Of a stretch of DNA of 64,000 bases, positions 12,645 to 24,800 are shown in pieces. A model generated the notes under the pieces. That model had not been told where the DNA came from. It was given only the letters and a program-made list of their open reading frames with translations, and searched no databases. The DNA comes from Sapria himalayana (Eukaryota > Streptophyta > Magnoliopsida > Malpighiales > Rafflesiaceae). The translations under genes were made by a program, and so were the position numbers. Numbering within the stretch: the stretch's first letter is position 1; each line of letters starts with the position of its first letter. Location of the stretch: assembly GCA_029783825.1 (NCBI GenBank), contig JAREIK010000345.1:350001-414000 (forward strand), written 5' to 3'.

Positions 12645-12899
12645 ATGTCTGAGGATGAGGTTGAGGTAAGATATTCCAGTCCGAAAAAACGAGTGCCGCT
12701 GAGCCAGAGACCGGAGTGGTCAGATGTGGTGCCAGTCACTCAAAACGACGGTCCCAACCCCGTGGTACAGATCGCATACAAGCCGGAGTTCGTCGAGACA
12801 ATGAATTATTTCCGGGCCATCTACAAAGTAGATGAACGGTCCCCTCGTGCGCTCTTGCTCACTCACGAAGCAATCCTCTTAAATCCCGGAAATTACACC
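12645..12899 (+). CDS. FTA: FTA exon 1
   Basis: Encodes residues 1-85, including [13 protein letters not shown] and [10 protein letters not shown], ending GNYT. The donor is 'acc|gtgcgc'. Reading through would give VRF and a stop; splicing to 34464 restores VWHFRR, so 12899 is the exon end. Phase 0. A TATA-like 'aaatatata' lies only about 35 bp upstream of the ATG, probably too close to be the working TATA box. Confidence 0.93.
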
Positions 12900-15800
12900 G
12901 TGCGCTTCTAATGCCCATCTTTTTCTTTTCCGTGACTTTTGTATCATGTAAATCGTTATTTGTTTATATATTGCTGTCTATGATTTGGGCACTCTAGAGC
13001 ATCTCCAACCACACTCAAAATAGGTACTCAAAATATATTTAAATATTAAATTTATTATTTTAGCTATCAATTTTTCAGAATACACTCTAACCACTCTTTC
13101 TATTTTACACTTTAACTTATAATTTTTTTAAAAAAATCAAATATGTATATAGAGAGAGATAGAGAGAAAAAAGGGAGATAAACAATTTAGATAGCTCAAA
13201 TTGGCTCTCCACATTTGTTGAGTCATTTGAGTAAACTAGGAAATAGAGAGTAGAATAGAGAGTGGATTGAAGAGTAATTTTTTTGTGTTTGATTAGTTAA
13301 AATAGCTAAAAGTGAAAAATAGAGAGTGAGTTGGAGATGCCCTTAGTCATGAAAATTTAATTTGGTTCGATTTGGAATAATGCTCGTGGTCAACTTTGAT
13401 GGGTTTCTGGTTGGGCTAGACCAAAAACTTGATATATCTAATTGTTTGATTATCATTATAAAGATTAGTAAATATATGATTGAAAATCCGATATCTTCAC
13501 GTAGTTGTTTGATCTAAAAAATTTTATATGTAGTAGTGACCAAAGTTTTCATAGGCGTTTTCCAGGCGCGCCTTGAAGCGCGCCTCAGGGCGAGGCGTGA
13601 AGAAAATGCGTTGAGGCGTATGAAAAAAAGCGATCCTCATAAAAGGCGTACGCCTTCGTCAATGAAGCGTGTTTGAGGCGCGCTTTGGTCGCGCCTTTCA
13701 CGCCTTGAAGATGGATGCGTACGCGTTTTGGGAGCTTACGTGTCCTTTAGAAAAGGAAAAAAAAAACCTAAAACAGCAACCGATTGAACTCTTTGGCAAA
13801 TTAAATCGCAAGTTGTTTTGGGAGAAAAAGTCAAAGACTAAACCCGACGGCGACCACTGTTGAATAATTCTCTAGTTTCAATCTCATCTCGGGTTCATCT
13901 CCAGGTATGTCGCGCTCTCTCCTCTTCTTCATCTCTTCATCCAATCTCTCTTCAAGCTCTCCCCCTCTTTGTTTGCTTAGATGGGGAGTCAAGCAGGCAG
14001 ACTTGACTCCCTCTTTAGCTGCGGCTGATGATGATCGTCTCCGCCAACGAGAAGAGGCGGCGATGGCTGCTACTCCTTGCCTAACTGATCATACCTGCAG
14101 TGGCGTCGTGAACTCAGAGCTCTAAGCATGGCTTTCACGGCAAAGGGAGATATATGGAAGGGGGTAGGTTTTAGAGCCTTGGGTGGGAAGAACACTTTAA
14201 TGAACAAACATATTGTCATTTGAGATGTTCTTCATTTCTATAGGTTGTTTTAATTTTAATTTTTAAAACATAATTAAAATAATGGATAGTGACTTTTGAA
14301 TTGAGACACACCCACTATGAATTGAGCCCACTATGTAGACTCAACCACCGTGAAGACTTTATTGGCATTTGAGGTGTTCTTCACTTCTATAGGTTGTTTT
14401 AATTTTAATTTTTAAAATATAATTAAAATAATGGATAGTTTTGTTTCACTTTTGAATTGAGACCCACCCACTATGAAGATTTTATTTAAAGATGACAACA
14501 ACTATAATGATGGTTTTCTTTTCTTTATTTAAAGATATTGTAACTAATGGTTTTCTTTTACTTTTGAAATGAGACTCAACTATAAAAGATGACAGCAACC
14601 AATTGGTTACACCACCCTTGTTTAAGATCAAACGGTGTCTCAAAAAAATATTGATTTTTTTAATTTTTAAACAATTAAATTCTGAATTTTATTTTAAAAT
14701 TTCTCTCAAAAAAAATATTAGTTTTTAAAATTTAAACCAATTAAAATCTGAATTTCATTTTTAAATTCTCTCAAAAAAATATAGGTTTTTTAAAATTTAA
14801 GCCAATTAAATACTGAATTTCATTTTTAAATTCCTCTTAAAAAATATTGTTTTTTTTAATTTAAACAAATTAAATTTTGAATTTATTTTTAAATTTCTAT
14901 TTAAAAAAATTGAGTTTTTAAAATTTAAACCAATTAAATTCTGAATTTCATTTTTAAATTCCTTTCAATTATGTCTTGTTATTATTTTTTAGTTAATTAT
15001 ATTGTTATATAGAAATGTGAATATTATTATTGGTGTTTTTTTTAGAATGAGTTCCTCTGATTCGAAAAATTCAAGGAAAGATTTTGTGTGGAAATATGTT
15101 ATTGAAGTTTCTGGGGAGCAATATTTCAGATGTAAATTTTGCAATCAAAGATGCACTGGAGGGGTGAATAGACTCAAGCATCACTTAGCCGGAACTCATC
15201 ATGGTATGAAACCATGCACCAAAGTTAGTAAAGATGTTAGATTGGAATGCAAAGAGGCATTGGCCAATTTTAAGGATCAAAAGACGAAAATAAATGAATT
15301 GCTTCAAGAAATTGGTATGAGTCCAACTTCAATGCATGAGAGTGCCTTGTCCAAAACAATAGGTGCCTTGGGGAGTGGGGAACCTATTCCTAGGGGACCC
15401 ATGGATAAATTTACCAATTCACAAACTCATCAAAGTACTTTGAATTCAAGGTGGAAACAAAAAGAAAGATAGGAAGTGCGTAGAAAAATTGGTAGGTTTA
15501 TGTATTCAAAAGGTCTCCCATTCAACACTGTGAATGATCCTTATTGGATTCCTATAACGGATGCTGTTGTAAATTTTGGGTTCGGGTTTCAGCCTCCATC
15601 TATGCATGAATTGAGGACATAGATTCTTAAAGAAGAGATGAATGATCTAAGTATCATTATGGAAGATCACAAAAAAGCTTGGAAATAATATGGATGTTCA
15701 ATTATGTCAGATGGTTGGACAAATGGAAAGAATAGGTGTATTATCAATTTTTTGGTGAATAGTCCTGCTGGCACTTAGTTTATGAAATCAATCGATGCTT

Positions 15801-18800
15801 CTGATATAATAAAAAATGGGGAATTGATGTTCAAATATCTTGATGATTTGGTTGAAGAAATTGGCGAGGAGAATGTTGTGCAAGTCATCACTGATAATGC
15901 CTCTAATTATGTAAATGCTAGAATTAAGCTTATGGAAAAAAGGAAAAGATTGTGGTGGACTCCTTGTGCTGCACATTGTATTGATTTGATGTTGGAAGAT
16001 ATTGGAAAGGTAAATGTTAATGCTACCACACTTGCTCGTGCTAGGCAAGTAGTGAAGTTCATATATGGGCATACTTGGGTTCTTAGCTTGATGAGAACAT
16101 TTACCAAAAATCATGAACTTCTTCGTCCAGCAATTACACGGTTTGTTACTTTATTTCTTACTCTCCAGAGCCTTTATAAGCAAAAGCAAACTCTTATAGC
16201 AATGTTCTCCTCAGAAAAATGGTGTTCAAGCAAATGGGCTAAAAAGGTAGAAGGTGTGAAAGCTCGAAGTACAGTGTTGTTTGATCCAAATTTTTGGCCT
16301 CATGTTGCTTTTTGCATAAAGACCACTGTTCTATTAGTTAGTGTCTTGAGAGAGGTTGATTCAGAGGAAAGACCAGCCATGGGTTATATTTATGAGCTGA
16401 TGGATTCTACTAAAGAGAAGATTGCATTTAATTGTGGGGGCGTGGAGAGAGAATATGGCCCAATTTGGAGAAAAATTGATGCAAGATGGACTCCGTAACT
16501 TCATCGACCTTTACATGCAGCAGGTTACTATCTTAATCCTCAATTACAGTATGGGGATAAGTTCTCTAATGTTGATGAGGTGAGGAAGGGATTATTTGAA
16601 TGTATGAATAGGATGTTGGATTATCAAGAACGTTTAAAAGCTGACATTCAGTTGGACTCATTTGACCAAGTAATGGGTGAATTTGGGAGTCATATTGTAA
16701 TTGATTCTCGAACATTAAGAAGTCATACAAGTTGGTGGATGCATTTTGGGGCTTCAACACCGGAGTTGCAAAAGTTTGCTATTCGAGTCCTTAGCCTTAC
16801 TTATAGTGTTTCGGGATGTGAAAGAAATTGGAGCACATTTGAATCGATAATATTTTTATTTTTGTAAATTTTTATACATATATTTCTATTTCAATGTTAG
16901 AGAACATTATTTTATTTTAACACATAAATTTCTTTATTTTGTTATTTGTAGATCCATACAAAAAAAAGAAATAGACTTGAACATCAAAGGTTGAATACTC
17001 TAGTGTATGTAAGGTACAACACTAGATTGAGAGAACGAAGTCTACAAAGGAAACAAAATGTTGATCCGATTTTGGTAGAGGAGATTGATTCTGATGATGA
17101 ATGGATTGCGGAGAAAGAAGATCTCCTCCTCCCCCTTGATATTTGTTGGCTTCAAGATGAAGAGTTATTCAATGTTGATGCTATTAGAATTGTGTCATCC
17201 AACTCCCAAGAGACTCAAGCATCATCGGATCACATGATTTCTTCACATTCCCACAAAAGGAAACATAATGAAGTACCAAGTAAGTACTCAAAAATAAAAG
17301 TCATAAATTTGATTAAATTTAATAAAAAAACTTATAATATTTACACCAAATTAATACTTTATACTAGGTACAAGTGGAGGCAAAGACAAAGAGAAGGAGT
17401 TCAATTTGACACTCATTGATGAAGATGAAGATTTAAATGAAATGGGGATACATGATAGTGAACATTTTCCTACTTTTGATACATTGGATGAGGATGATGA
17501 TGACATTGGAGAGGAGAATTTAAATTGAAACAATTTACTCTAGTTCTTATTTCATGACTTGGCTATGACTTTTTGTTAAAGTTTGAAACTATTAGTATAG
17601 TTGAATCTATTTTCTATTTTATGACTTTGTTATGTTTTTTTGTGAAAGTAATGAACTAGTATGTTTTTTTTTATTAATTCTAATGAATTGTTTTTATGTG
17701 TTTATTTATTCTATTTTATTTTATTTTATTTTATTTTATTTTTTATATTTTAAAATATTAATTAATTATATAATGTGAGGCTTACGTCTCAATGACTCGA
17801 GGCTTACGCCTCGCCTCACGAACACAAAAACGCCTCGCCTAACGCTTTCGTCTTTTAAAACTTTGGTAGTGACCATCATCCTATACTTTACTTTTTTATT
17901 AGATCTTGAAATTATTGTCCTACTCATATTTTGTTTAGGAGATAAGATTATTTTTGAGAAAAACATAATGTTTTATAGTATATATCCTTCATGTGCATGT
18001 TGGTGTTAAATTAAAGTCTAAATATCTTGTTAGCTGATATTTAGACTAACAAGCTATATCAAAGTGTAATGCAATTTTAAAACATTTTTTCACATATTAA
18101 ATTATCTAAAAAGTTATATCAAAGTGAATATGTCATGAAGAATCTATAAAATAACTAAGTAAACTTATTATATAAATTATATTTGATTTTGTTGAATAGA
18201 AGGTGGAACTGCAGAAGTCAGAAAAAAAAGGTTTTTTCTCTCTCTCTCTCTTTTTCAACATGGTATCAGAGCCACGGGAGAAAACCTAATTCTCTCCCGA
18301 AGCTTTCTGACCCGTCGATCCACTTCAGTGCCCACTCCGCCTTCTTCTTCACGCACGGGATCGTCTCCATCGCTCGGAACAGCCGCCTCTTCTCCCCCTT
18401 CTCAATGGCTCTAGCATTGTTACTGCCTGTGTCTCCATCAATGACACCAGAAGAAGTGTACTTTCTGTTCCATAAGTTTGCATAATCAACTAGTTTTCTT
18501 GCCACATCTTGCACCGACGACACAACTTGCTTTGCGTTTGCGACTAGCTCCATCGCATTTTTCCAGTCTCCTCTTTCAATCACACTTGTCCAATCAGTTT
18601 GAAGAATTTCATTTTTCAGCCTTGCTAGAGAAACTTATAATTTTTGGAATTCGTGGAAATCAGGACTTGGACAGTAGCTGGAGTAGGCATAGTTAATTGA
18701 GGAACAGGGTAATCTCCATAGGGCTCATAATTGAGGAACAGAAACATAGCGTTATGAAGTGCTTTTCCTCCGCCGTCAAGCCTTCCCAGCCCTGGATATC

Positions 18801-21800
18801 ATAAGAGAGGTCTACCTCTTCTGCCGTCTAGAACGAAGCTTTCTGACTATTTTTTTTTCTCCACCCCAATCCCTACACATGCCGTTGGAAGTGTTCTTCT
18901 ACTTTTTGGGTGCTGCTACGCCACAATCTGAAGCTGTACTAGGGCTCTTTTCAATCTGAAGTAGATATGACTGCTAAAACTTCTATTTTTTCTTCTATTA
19001 TATCTGGATCTCCTATGATTACTTCGGAGAAATTGGTTGGCAGTGACAATTATCTTTCCTGGTCAGCTTCTGTTGAACTATGGTTTATGGGTTAATGATA
19101 TGAGGATCACCTGGTTACACAGGAGACAGATATCCCTGAGGTTAACCGTGTACAGTGGGGGAAGATAGATGCCCAGTTATGTAGTATATCGTGGCAATCA
19201 GTTGATCCTAAGATTCTTCTTCATCTTCGAGGCCTACAAAAATTGTTTTAAAATTTGGACTCAAGCTAAAAGATTATACACGAATGATATCCAGGGTCTT
19301 TATAAGGTGGCTTCTGTTATTATCCATCTCAGCCAACAAGACTTGAATATATCTACTTATATTGGCCAGATTGCTTCTCTTAATGAAGAGTTCTTGACTG
19401 TGATACCTCTTACTTCTGATGTTGAGGCTCAACAAATAAAGCTTGATAAGTTCTTCATGGTCCTTACTCTTATTGGCCTTTATCCGGATCTTGAGCCTGT
19501 CCGCGATCAGATTCTTGGTAGTTCATCAGTTTCGTCCTTGGATGATGTGTTTGCTCGCCTCCTTCGTATCTCATCCACTCAGATTTTGCCATCTGATAGT
19601 ACTTCAGATTCTTCTGTGTTAGTTTCTCACACTACCACTTAAGGAGGCCGCAGTGGTAACTGAGGTAGGGGCCAACATCCTCATTGCACCTATTGTAATA
19701 AACTTGGCCACCCTCGTGATCGTTGCTATCAGTTACATGGACGGCCTCCTCGCACTGCCCATGTGGTCCAGTCCTCTGATTCTCAGCTGCCTCAGCCTCC
19801 GAGCTCCTCCGCATCTAGAGGTGTCAACCGGACCGGGCCGGGCCGGCCCGACACGAGGCACGACACGGTTCGGCCGTGCCTGGGCCGGCCCGACACGTTT
19901 TTAAATCGGGCCCGTGCCGTGCCCGGGTTAGGCACGAGCCGTGTCGTGCGGCCCGGCACGGCTCGACCCTCTCGAATTAAATACCGCGGGTCGGGTCTGA
20001 TTGGATCCCGACCCGCGGTCTCGACTCCCGACCCGGATGTTTTTAAACCGTGCCGGGCTGGGCACGGTAGCACGTTCGTGCCCTAAAAAAATGGGCCGGG
20101 CCGGGCCGGCCCGGCCCGTTTGACACCTCTATCCGCATCTCAGGCATATCAGGCTTCTGTTGCCTCTGTTGCCCAGCCTGGTAATGCCTCTGCCTGCCTT
20201 ACCCCACACATCTTCTTTTGGACCCTGGATTCTAGATTATGGAGTTTCTGATCACATATCTGATAATAAGGATCTTTTCTCCTCTATTTCTACGACATCT
20301 GCTTTACCTACTGTTACCTTAGCTAATGGTTCTCAAACTGTGGCTAAATGTATTGGTTTGGCCCTTCCTCTATCTTCTCTACCTCTCACTTTTGTCCTTT
20401 ATACTCCTAAATGTCCTTTTAATCTTGTTTCCATCAGCAAAATCACTCGTACTCTTAATTGCTCTATTACCTTTTTTGATAAATTTGTGACATTGCAGGA
20501 CCGGAGTACGGGAAAGACGATTGGCATAGGACGTGAGTCTCAAGGCCTCTATCACTTCACCTCAGATTCATCTCTGCAATTTGCATATCCACTGATGCTC
20601 CTCTTCTCATTCACAGTCGTTTGGGCCACCCTAGTCTCTCCAAGTTCCAGAAGATGGTCCCTCATTTTTTCACTTTGTCGTCGCTTTCGTGTGAGTCATG
20701 TCAGCTTGGGAAATATACTCGTGTCTCGTTCCCAAAGTGTTTGGATAATCGGGCAAAGTCTCCTTTTGAGCTTGTCCACACTGATGTTTGGAGTCCTTGT
20801 CGGACTGCGTCTACTTTAGGATTTCAATATTCTGTTACTTTTATTGATGACTATTCTCGATGTACTTGGTTATTTTTAATGAAAAATCGAGCTGAGTTAT
20901 TTTCTATTTTTCAGAAATTTTATGCCGAAATTCAGACTCAATTCAATATTTCAATTCGTGTGTTACGCAGTGACAATGCCAATGAATATTTTTCATCCCC
21001 CTTTACTTCATTTATGTCTCATCATGGGATTCTTCATCAGTCTTCTTGTGCTCATACTCCTCAACAAAATGGGGTAGCTGAACGCAAGAATCGACATCTT
21101 GTTGAGACAGCTCGTACTATCTTCCACAGTAATGTTTCTCTTCGTTTTTTGGGGGACGCTGTTCTTACCACTTGTTATTTGATTAATCGTATGCTCTCCT
21201 CTATTTTACATGATCAGATTCCTCATTCCCTTCTCTTCCCCGACTAACTACTTTATTTCCTTCCTCCTCGTGTCTTTGGTTGTACTTGCTTTGTTCATAT
21301 TCTCATTCCTGGACAGGACAAGCTTTCAACCAAAGCCATGAAGTGTCTCTTCTTGGGATATTCCAGACTTCAGAAGGATTATCGTTGTTATTTTTTTGAG
21401 ACTCATTGCTATTTTATCTCCGCTGATGTTACTTTCTTTGAGGACTCACCATTCTTTTCCACCACTTCTGAGTCTCTTCCTATTTCTGCAGTCTTGCCCA
21501 TTCTCATTGTCTCTTCACCTGATGTTGTGCCTCCTCGACCACTTCAGGTTTATCATCGTCGCCCTCGTGTCGATGCTCCTCTGTCGTTTGCTGAGGCACC
21601 TGCTGACTTACTTCCTATCCCTTCGGCTTCTCCTGCCCCGGCTCCACCCTCTCTTGATGACTTACCCATTGCTACTCGGAAAGGTAATCGCTCTACTCGT
21701 AATCCTCATCCTATTTATAATTTTTTGAGTTATCATCGATTATCTTCACCCTATTCTGCTTTTGTCTCTGCTATATCCTCTGTTTCTCTTCCAAAGAGCA

Positions 21801-24800
21801 CTCATGAAGCTCTTTTTCATCCAGGCTGGCGATAGGCAATGGTGGATGAAATGGCTGCTCTACACTCTAATGACACTTGGGATCTTGTTGTTTTATCCTC
21901 TGGTAAATCTACAGTTGGTTGTCGTTGGGTCTATGCAACTAAGGTTGGTCCTGATGGTCAGGTTGATCGCCTTAAGGCCAGCTTAGTTGCTAAATGTTAT
22001 ACTCAGATTTATGGTTCTGATTATGCTGACATATTCTTCCATGTTGCCAAGATTGCTTCTGTTCGTCTGCTTCTCTCCATGGCTGCTATGTGTTCTTGGC
22101 CTCTTTATCAGTTGGATATTAAAAATACCTTCCTTCATGGTGATCTTGCCAAGGAAGTTTATATGGAGCAACCTCCTGGTTTTGTTGCTCAGGGGGAGTC
22201 TGGTTTAGTGTGCAAGTTATGCCGTTCTCTATATGGCTTGAAACAATCTCCTCGTGCATGGTTTGATCATTTTAGTTCTGTTGTTCAAGAGTTTGGCATG
22301 CTTCGCAGTACAACAGACCATTCAGTTTTCTATCATCATAATTTTTTGTGGCAGTGTATTTATTTGGTTGTTTATGTGGATGACATTGTCATTACAGGCA
22401 GTGATCAGGATGATATTCAGAAACTAAAGCAATATCTTTTTACTCACTTTCAGACCAAAGATTTGGGGAAACTCAAGTATTTATTGGGAATTGAGATAGC
22501 TCAATCCAGTTTCGGTGTGGTCCTTTCCCAAAGGAAGTATGCTTTAGACTTCCTGAAAGATACCGGTATGTTAGATTGTAAACCGGTAGACACACCTATG
22601 GATCCAAATATCAAACTTGTACCAGGACAGGGGGAGCCTTTAGGAGACCCTGGGAGATGTCGATGACTCGTAGGTAAATTGAACTATCTCACAATTACTC
22701 GCCTAGACATTTCTTTTCTTGTGAGTGTTGTTAGTCAATTCCTATAGTCACCATGTGATAGCCATTGGGATGCCGTAATCCGCATTCTTCGATATATCAA
22801 AAGTACACCAGGCCAAAGTGTGTTGTACGAGAACAGAGGTCATACTCAAATTGTTTTTTACACAGATGCAGATTGGGCTGACTCACCCACAGATTGACGT
22901 TCCACTTCAGGGTACTGTATTTTTATTGGAAGTAATCTAATATCTTGGAAGAGTAAGAAACAAAATGTTGTGGCTAGATCTAGTGCTGAAGCCGAGTATC
23001 GAGCCATGACTTTGGCAACATGTGAACTCATATGGTTGAAATATTTTCTTCGAGAGTTGAGATTTGGAAAGGATGAAGAGATGAAACTCATTTGTGATAA
23101 CCAAACTGCATTATATATTGTATCCAATCCAGTCTTTCATGAAAGGACCAAGCATATTGAAGTTGATTGTCACTTCATTAGAGAGAAGATCGTATCAGGA
23201 TGTGTTGCTACAAGTTTTGTTAATTCAAATAATCAACTAGCAGATATCTTCACTAAATCTCTCAGTCGTCTTAGGATTAAATACATTTGTAACAAGCTTG
23301 GTGCATATGACGTATATGCTCCAGCTTGAGGGGGAGTGTTGAATATAAGGTGGAACTGCAGAAGTCAGAAAAAAAAAGGTTTTCTCTTTCTCTCTCTCTC
23401 TCTTTTTCAACAGGTTTGATAATATATATATCTATAATTTTTTTTATAATTCTTTTATTCATAATCAAATTAACTAGAGGATTAATATCATATAAAAGAT
23501 AAGTTCATAGCTAAATAAGTGTTTTTACTAGATTTCAACATGAAATGCTAAAATCTAAAAGGGTATAAGGTACTTTTTTTGTGATAATATAATACTCCTA
23601 TGATCATATGTCATCTTAATTAAATGAAAAAATTGAGTTTTTGATGGTTTATTTTCTAAAAGAGTGATGTAAGATACATATTAAATTGAGTAATTCTCAA
23701 CTTATTATATATATAATTAAAATGCTATATATATGTGTGTGATTAATAAAATAAGTTGATTATTTAAATTTTTTAGATGTAATAAAAATTATTTTATAAT
23801 AAATTATTGTAATATCATTTATTTATGATTAAAAATTAGGTAAAAAAGCTTTTGTAGATTATTTTAGGTTATATAAGGCCTACTACAATCTATAAATTGT
23901 GCTTGTGTACTCTTCAGATTTGAAAATAAAGTGACTGCTCCATATATACTTTTTACTCATGATTATTATAATAAAAAATATTTTTTATAACTAATAGAAA
24001 TATTATTTATATATGATTAACTTTTAAAGAAATAAATATTTGGATAGAGGTCATCTTAGATTCTTAGTCATTAAAGAGAAGATATTATGATAATTAATTT
24101 TAAATGTTTAAGTGAACTATCTCTCTTAATATGACATGGTTTCAAATGATCTATCATATTTTCAAAACTGATTTTTATAATGAATAATGCCATAAAACTA
24201 ATTTTTAGTTTTTTAAAAGAGAAAAATATTTATCCATTTTATCATGATGTGATGTTATTCTGGATGAAATGAGATACCTCATAGTTTGAATATTCCCATT
24301 AAAACATAAAAAGTAAAAAAAAATAATTTTAAAAAATTAAGTTGTAAATTGCAATATCCTTCTCAAGTTGATATGTTAAAGTCTAGAAATCAACCTTAGA
24401 AGAGAGAAAGGTAAATTGAGGCTCCTTTGAAGTATTTCAGAAGATATTCTTTTTTTTTTTTATTTGAATATATGATATAATAACGATTTTATCATAATTT
24501 TATTCTTAAAAAAAGGAATATATATTTCTATATGATTTGTCTGCTCATGAGATATAAGATTTAAGATTACTCGACATGATTTTGTTATATTCTTTGTCAA
24601 ATAATAACAAGAGTGATTGTTTAAATATTAATATGTTGGATCTTATTAAAATTCTTAGATTAAAAGTGATTGAATGAGAATAATACTAAAATGAGTGATC
24701 ACCTAGAAGTCATAGTATTGTATTGGAGGTTATATTTTAATGCAATAACAAGTATTTTTGTTAAAGCCTTTGCTTGAATAGAAATAAAAGAAGGTTATCT

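Larger units (their letters stand above)
13541..17865 (+). mobile_element. hAT DNA transposon, 4.3 kb, decayed
   Basis: The inverted ends are 'caaagtttt' at 13541 and 'aaaactttg' ending at 17865, with a perfect 8-bp target duplication 'gtagtgac' (13533-13540 and 17866-17873). Subterminal repeats of 'aggcg/cgcct' occupy 13550-13720 and 17780-17850. The region 14130-15000 is AT-rich with recurring 'ttaaacca.ttaaa.tctgaattt' blocks. The plus strand carries a BED/DUF659/hAT-type transposase with several stops. The element differs in ends and protein type from the 851-4364 hAT. It sits inside FTA intron 1. Confidence 0.95.
18190..23412 (+). mobile_element. Ty1/copia retrotransposon with very short LTRs
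   Basis: LTRs are 18190-18260 (71 bp) and 23338-23412 (75 bp), both beginning 'tgttgaata' and ending 'ttttcaaca'. They differ by one substitution plus length changes in an A-run and a CT-run. The primer binding site 'tggtatcagagc' (initiator Met tRNA type) follows at 18261. A purine tract 'gagggggag' precedes the 3' LTR. Flanks 'gattt' and 'ggttt' may be a 5-bp duplication with one change. The order gag, protease, integrase, RT, RNase H is that of Ty1/copia. The frame is broken by stops and by a hAT MITE at 19816-20131. It lies in FTA intron 1. The leader between primer site and gag (about 700 bp) holds captured host sequence. Confidence 0.95.

Noticed and set aside
16566..16760. Minus-strand frames opposite the hAT transposase (also 15788-16114, 15907-16107)
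   Set aside because: Shadow frames of the plus-strand transposase.
19763..20086. Open frames on both strands with RPGP-rich products
   Set aside because: They arise from the GC-rich hAT MITE, joined by chance to copia sequence.
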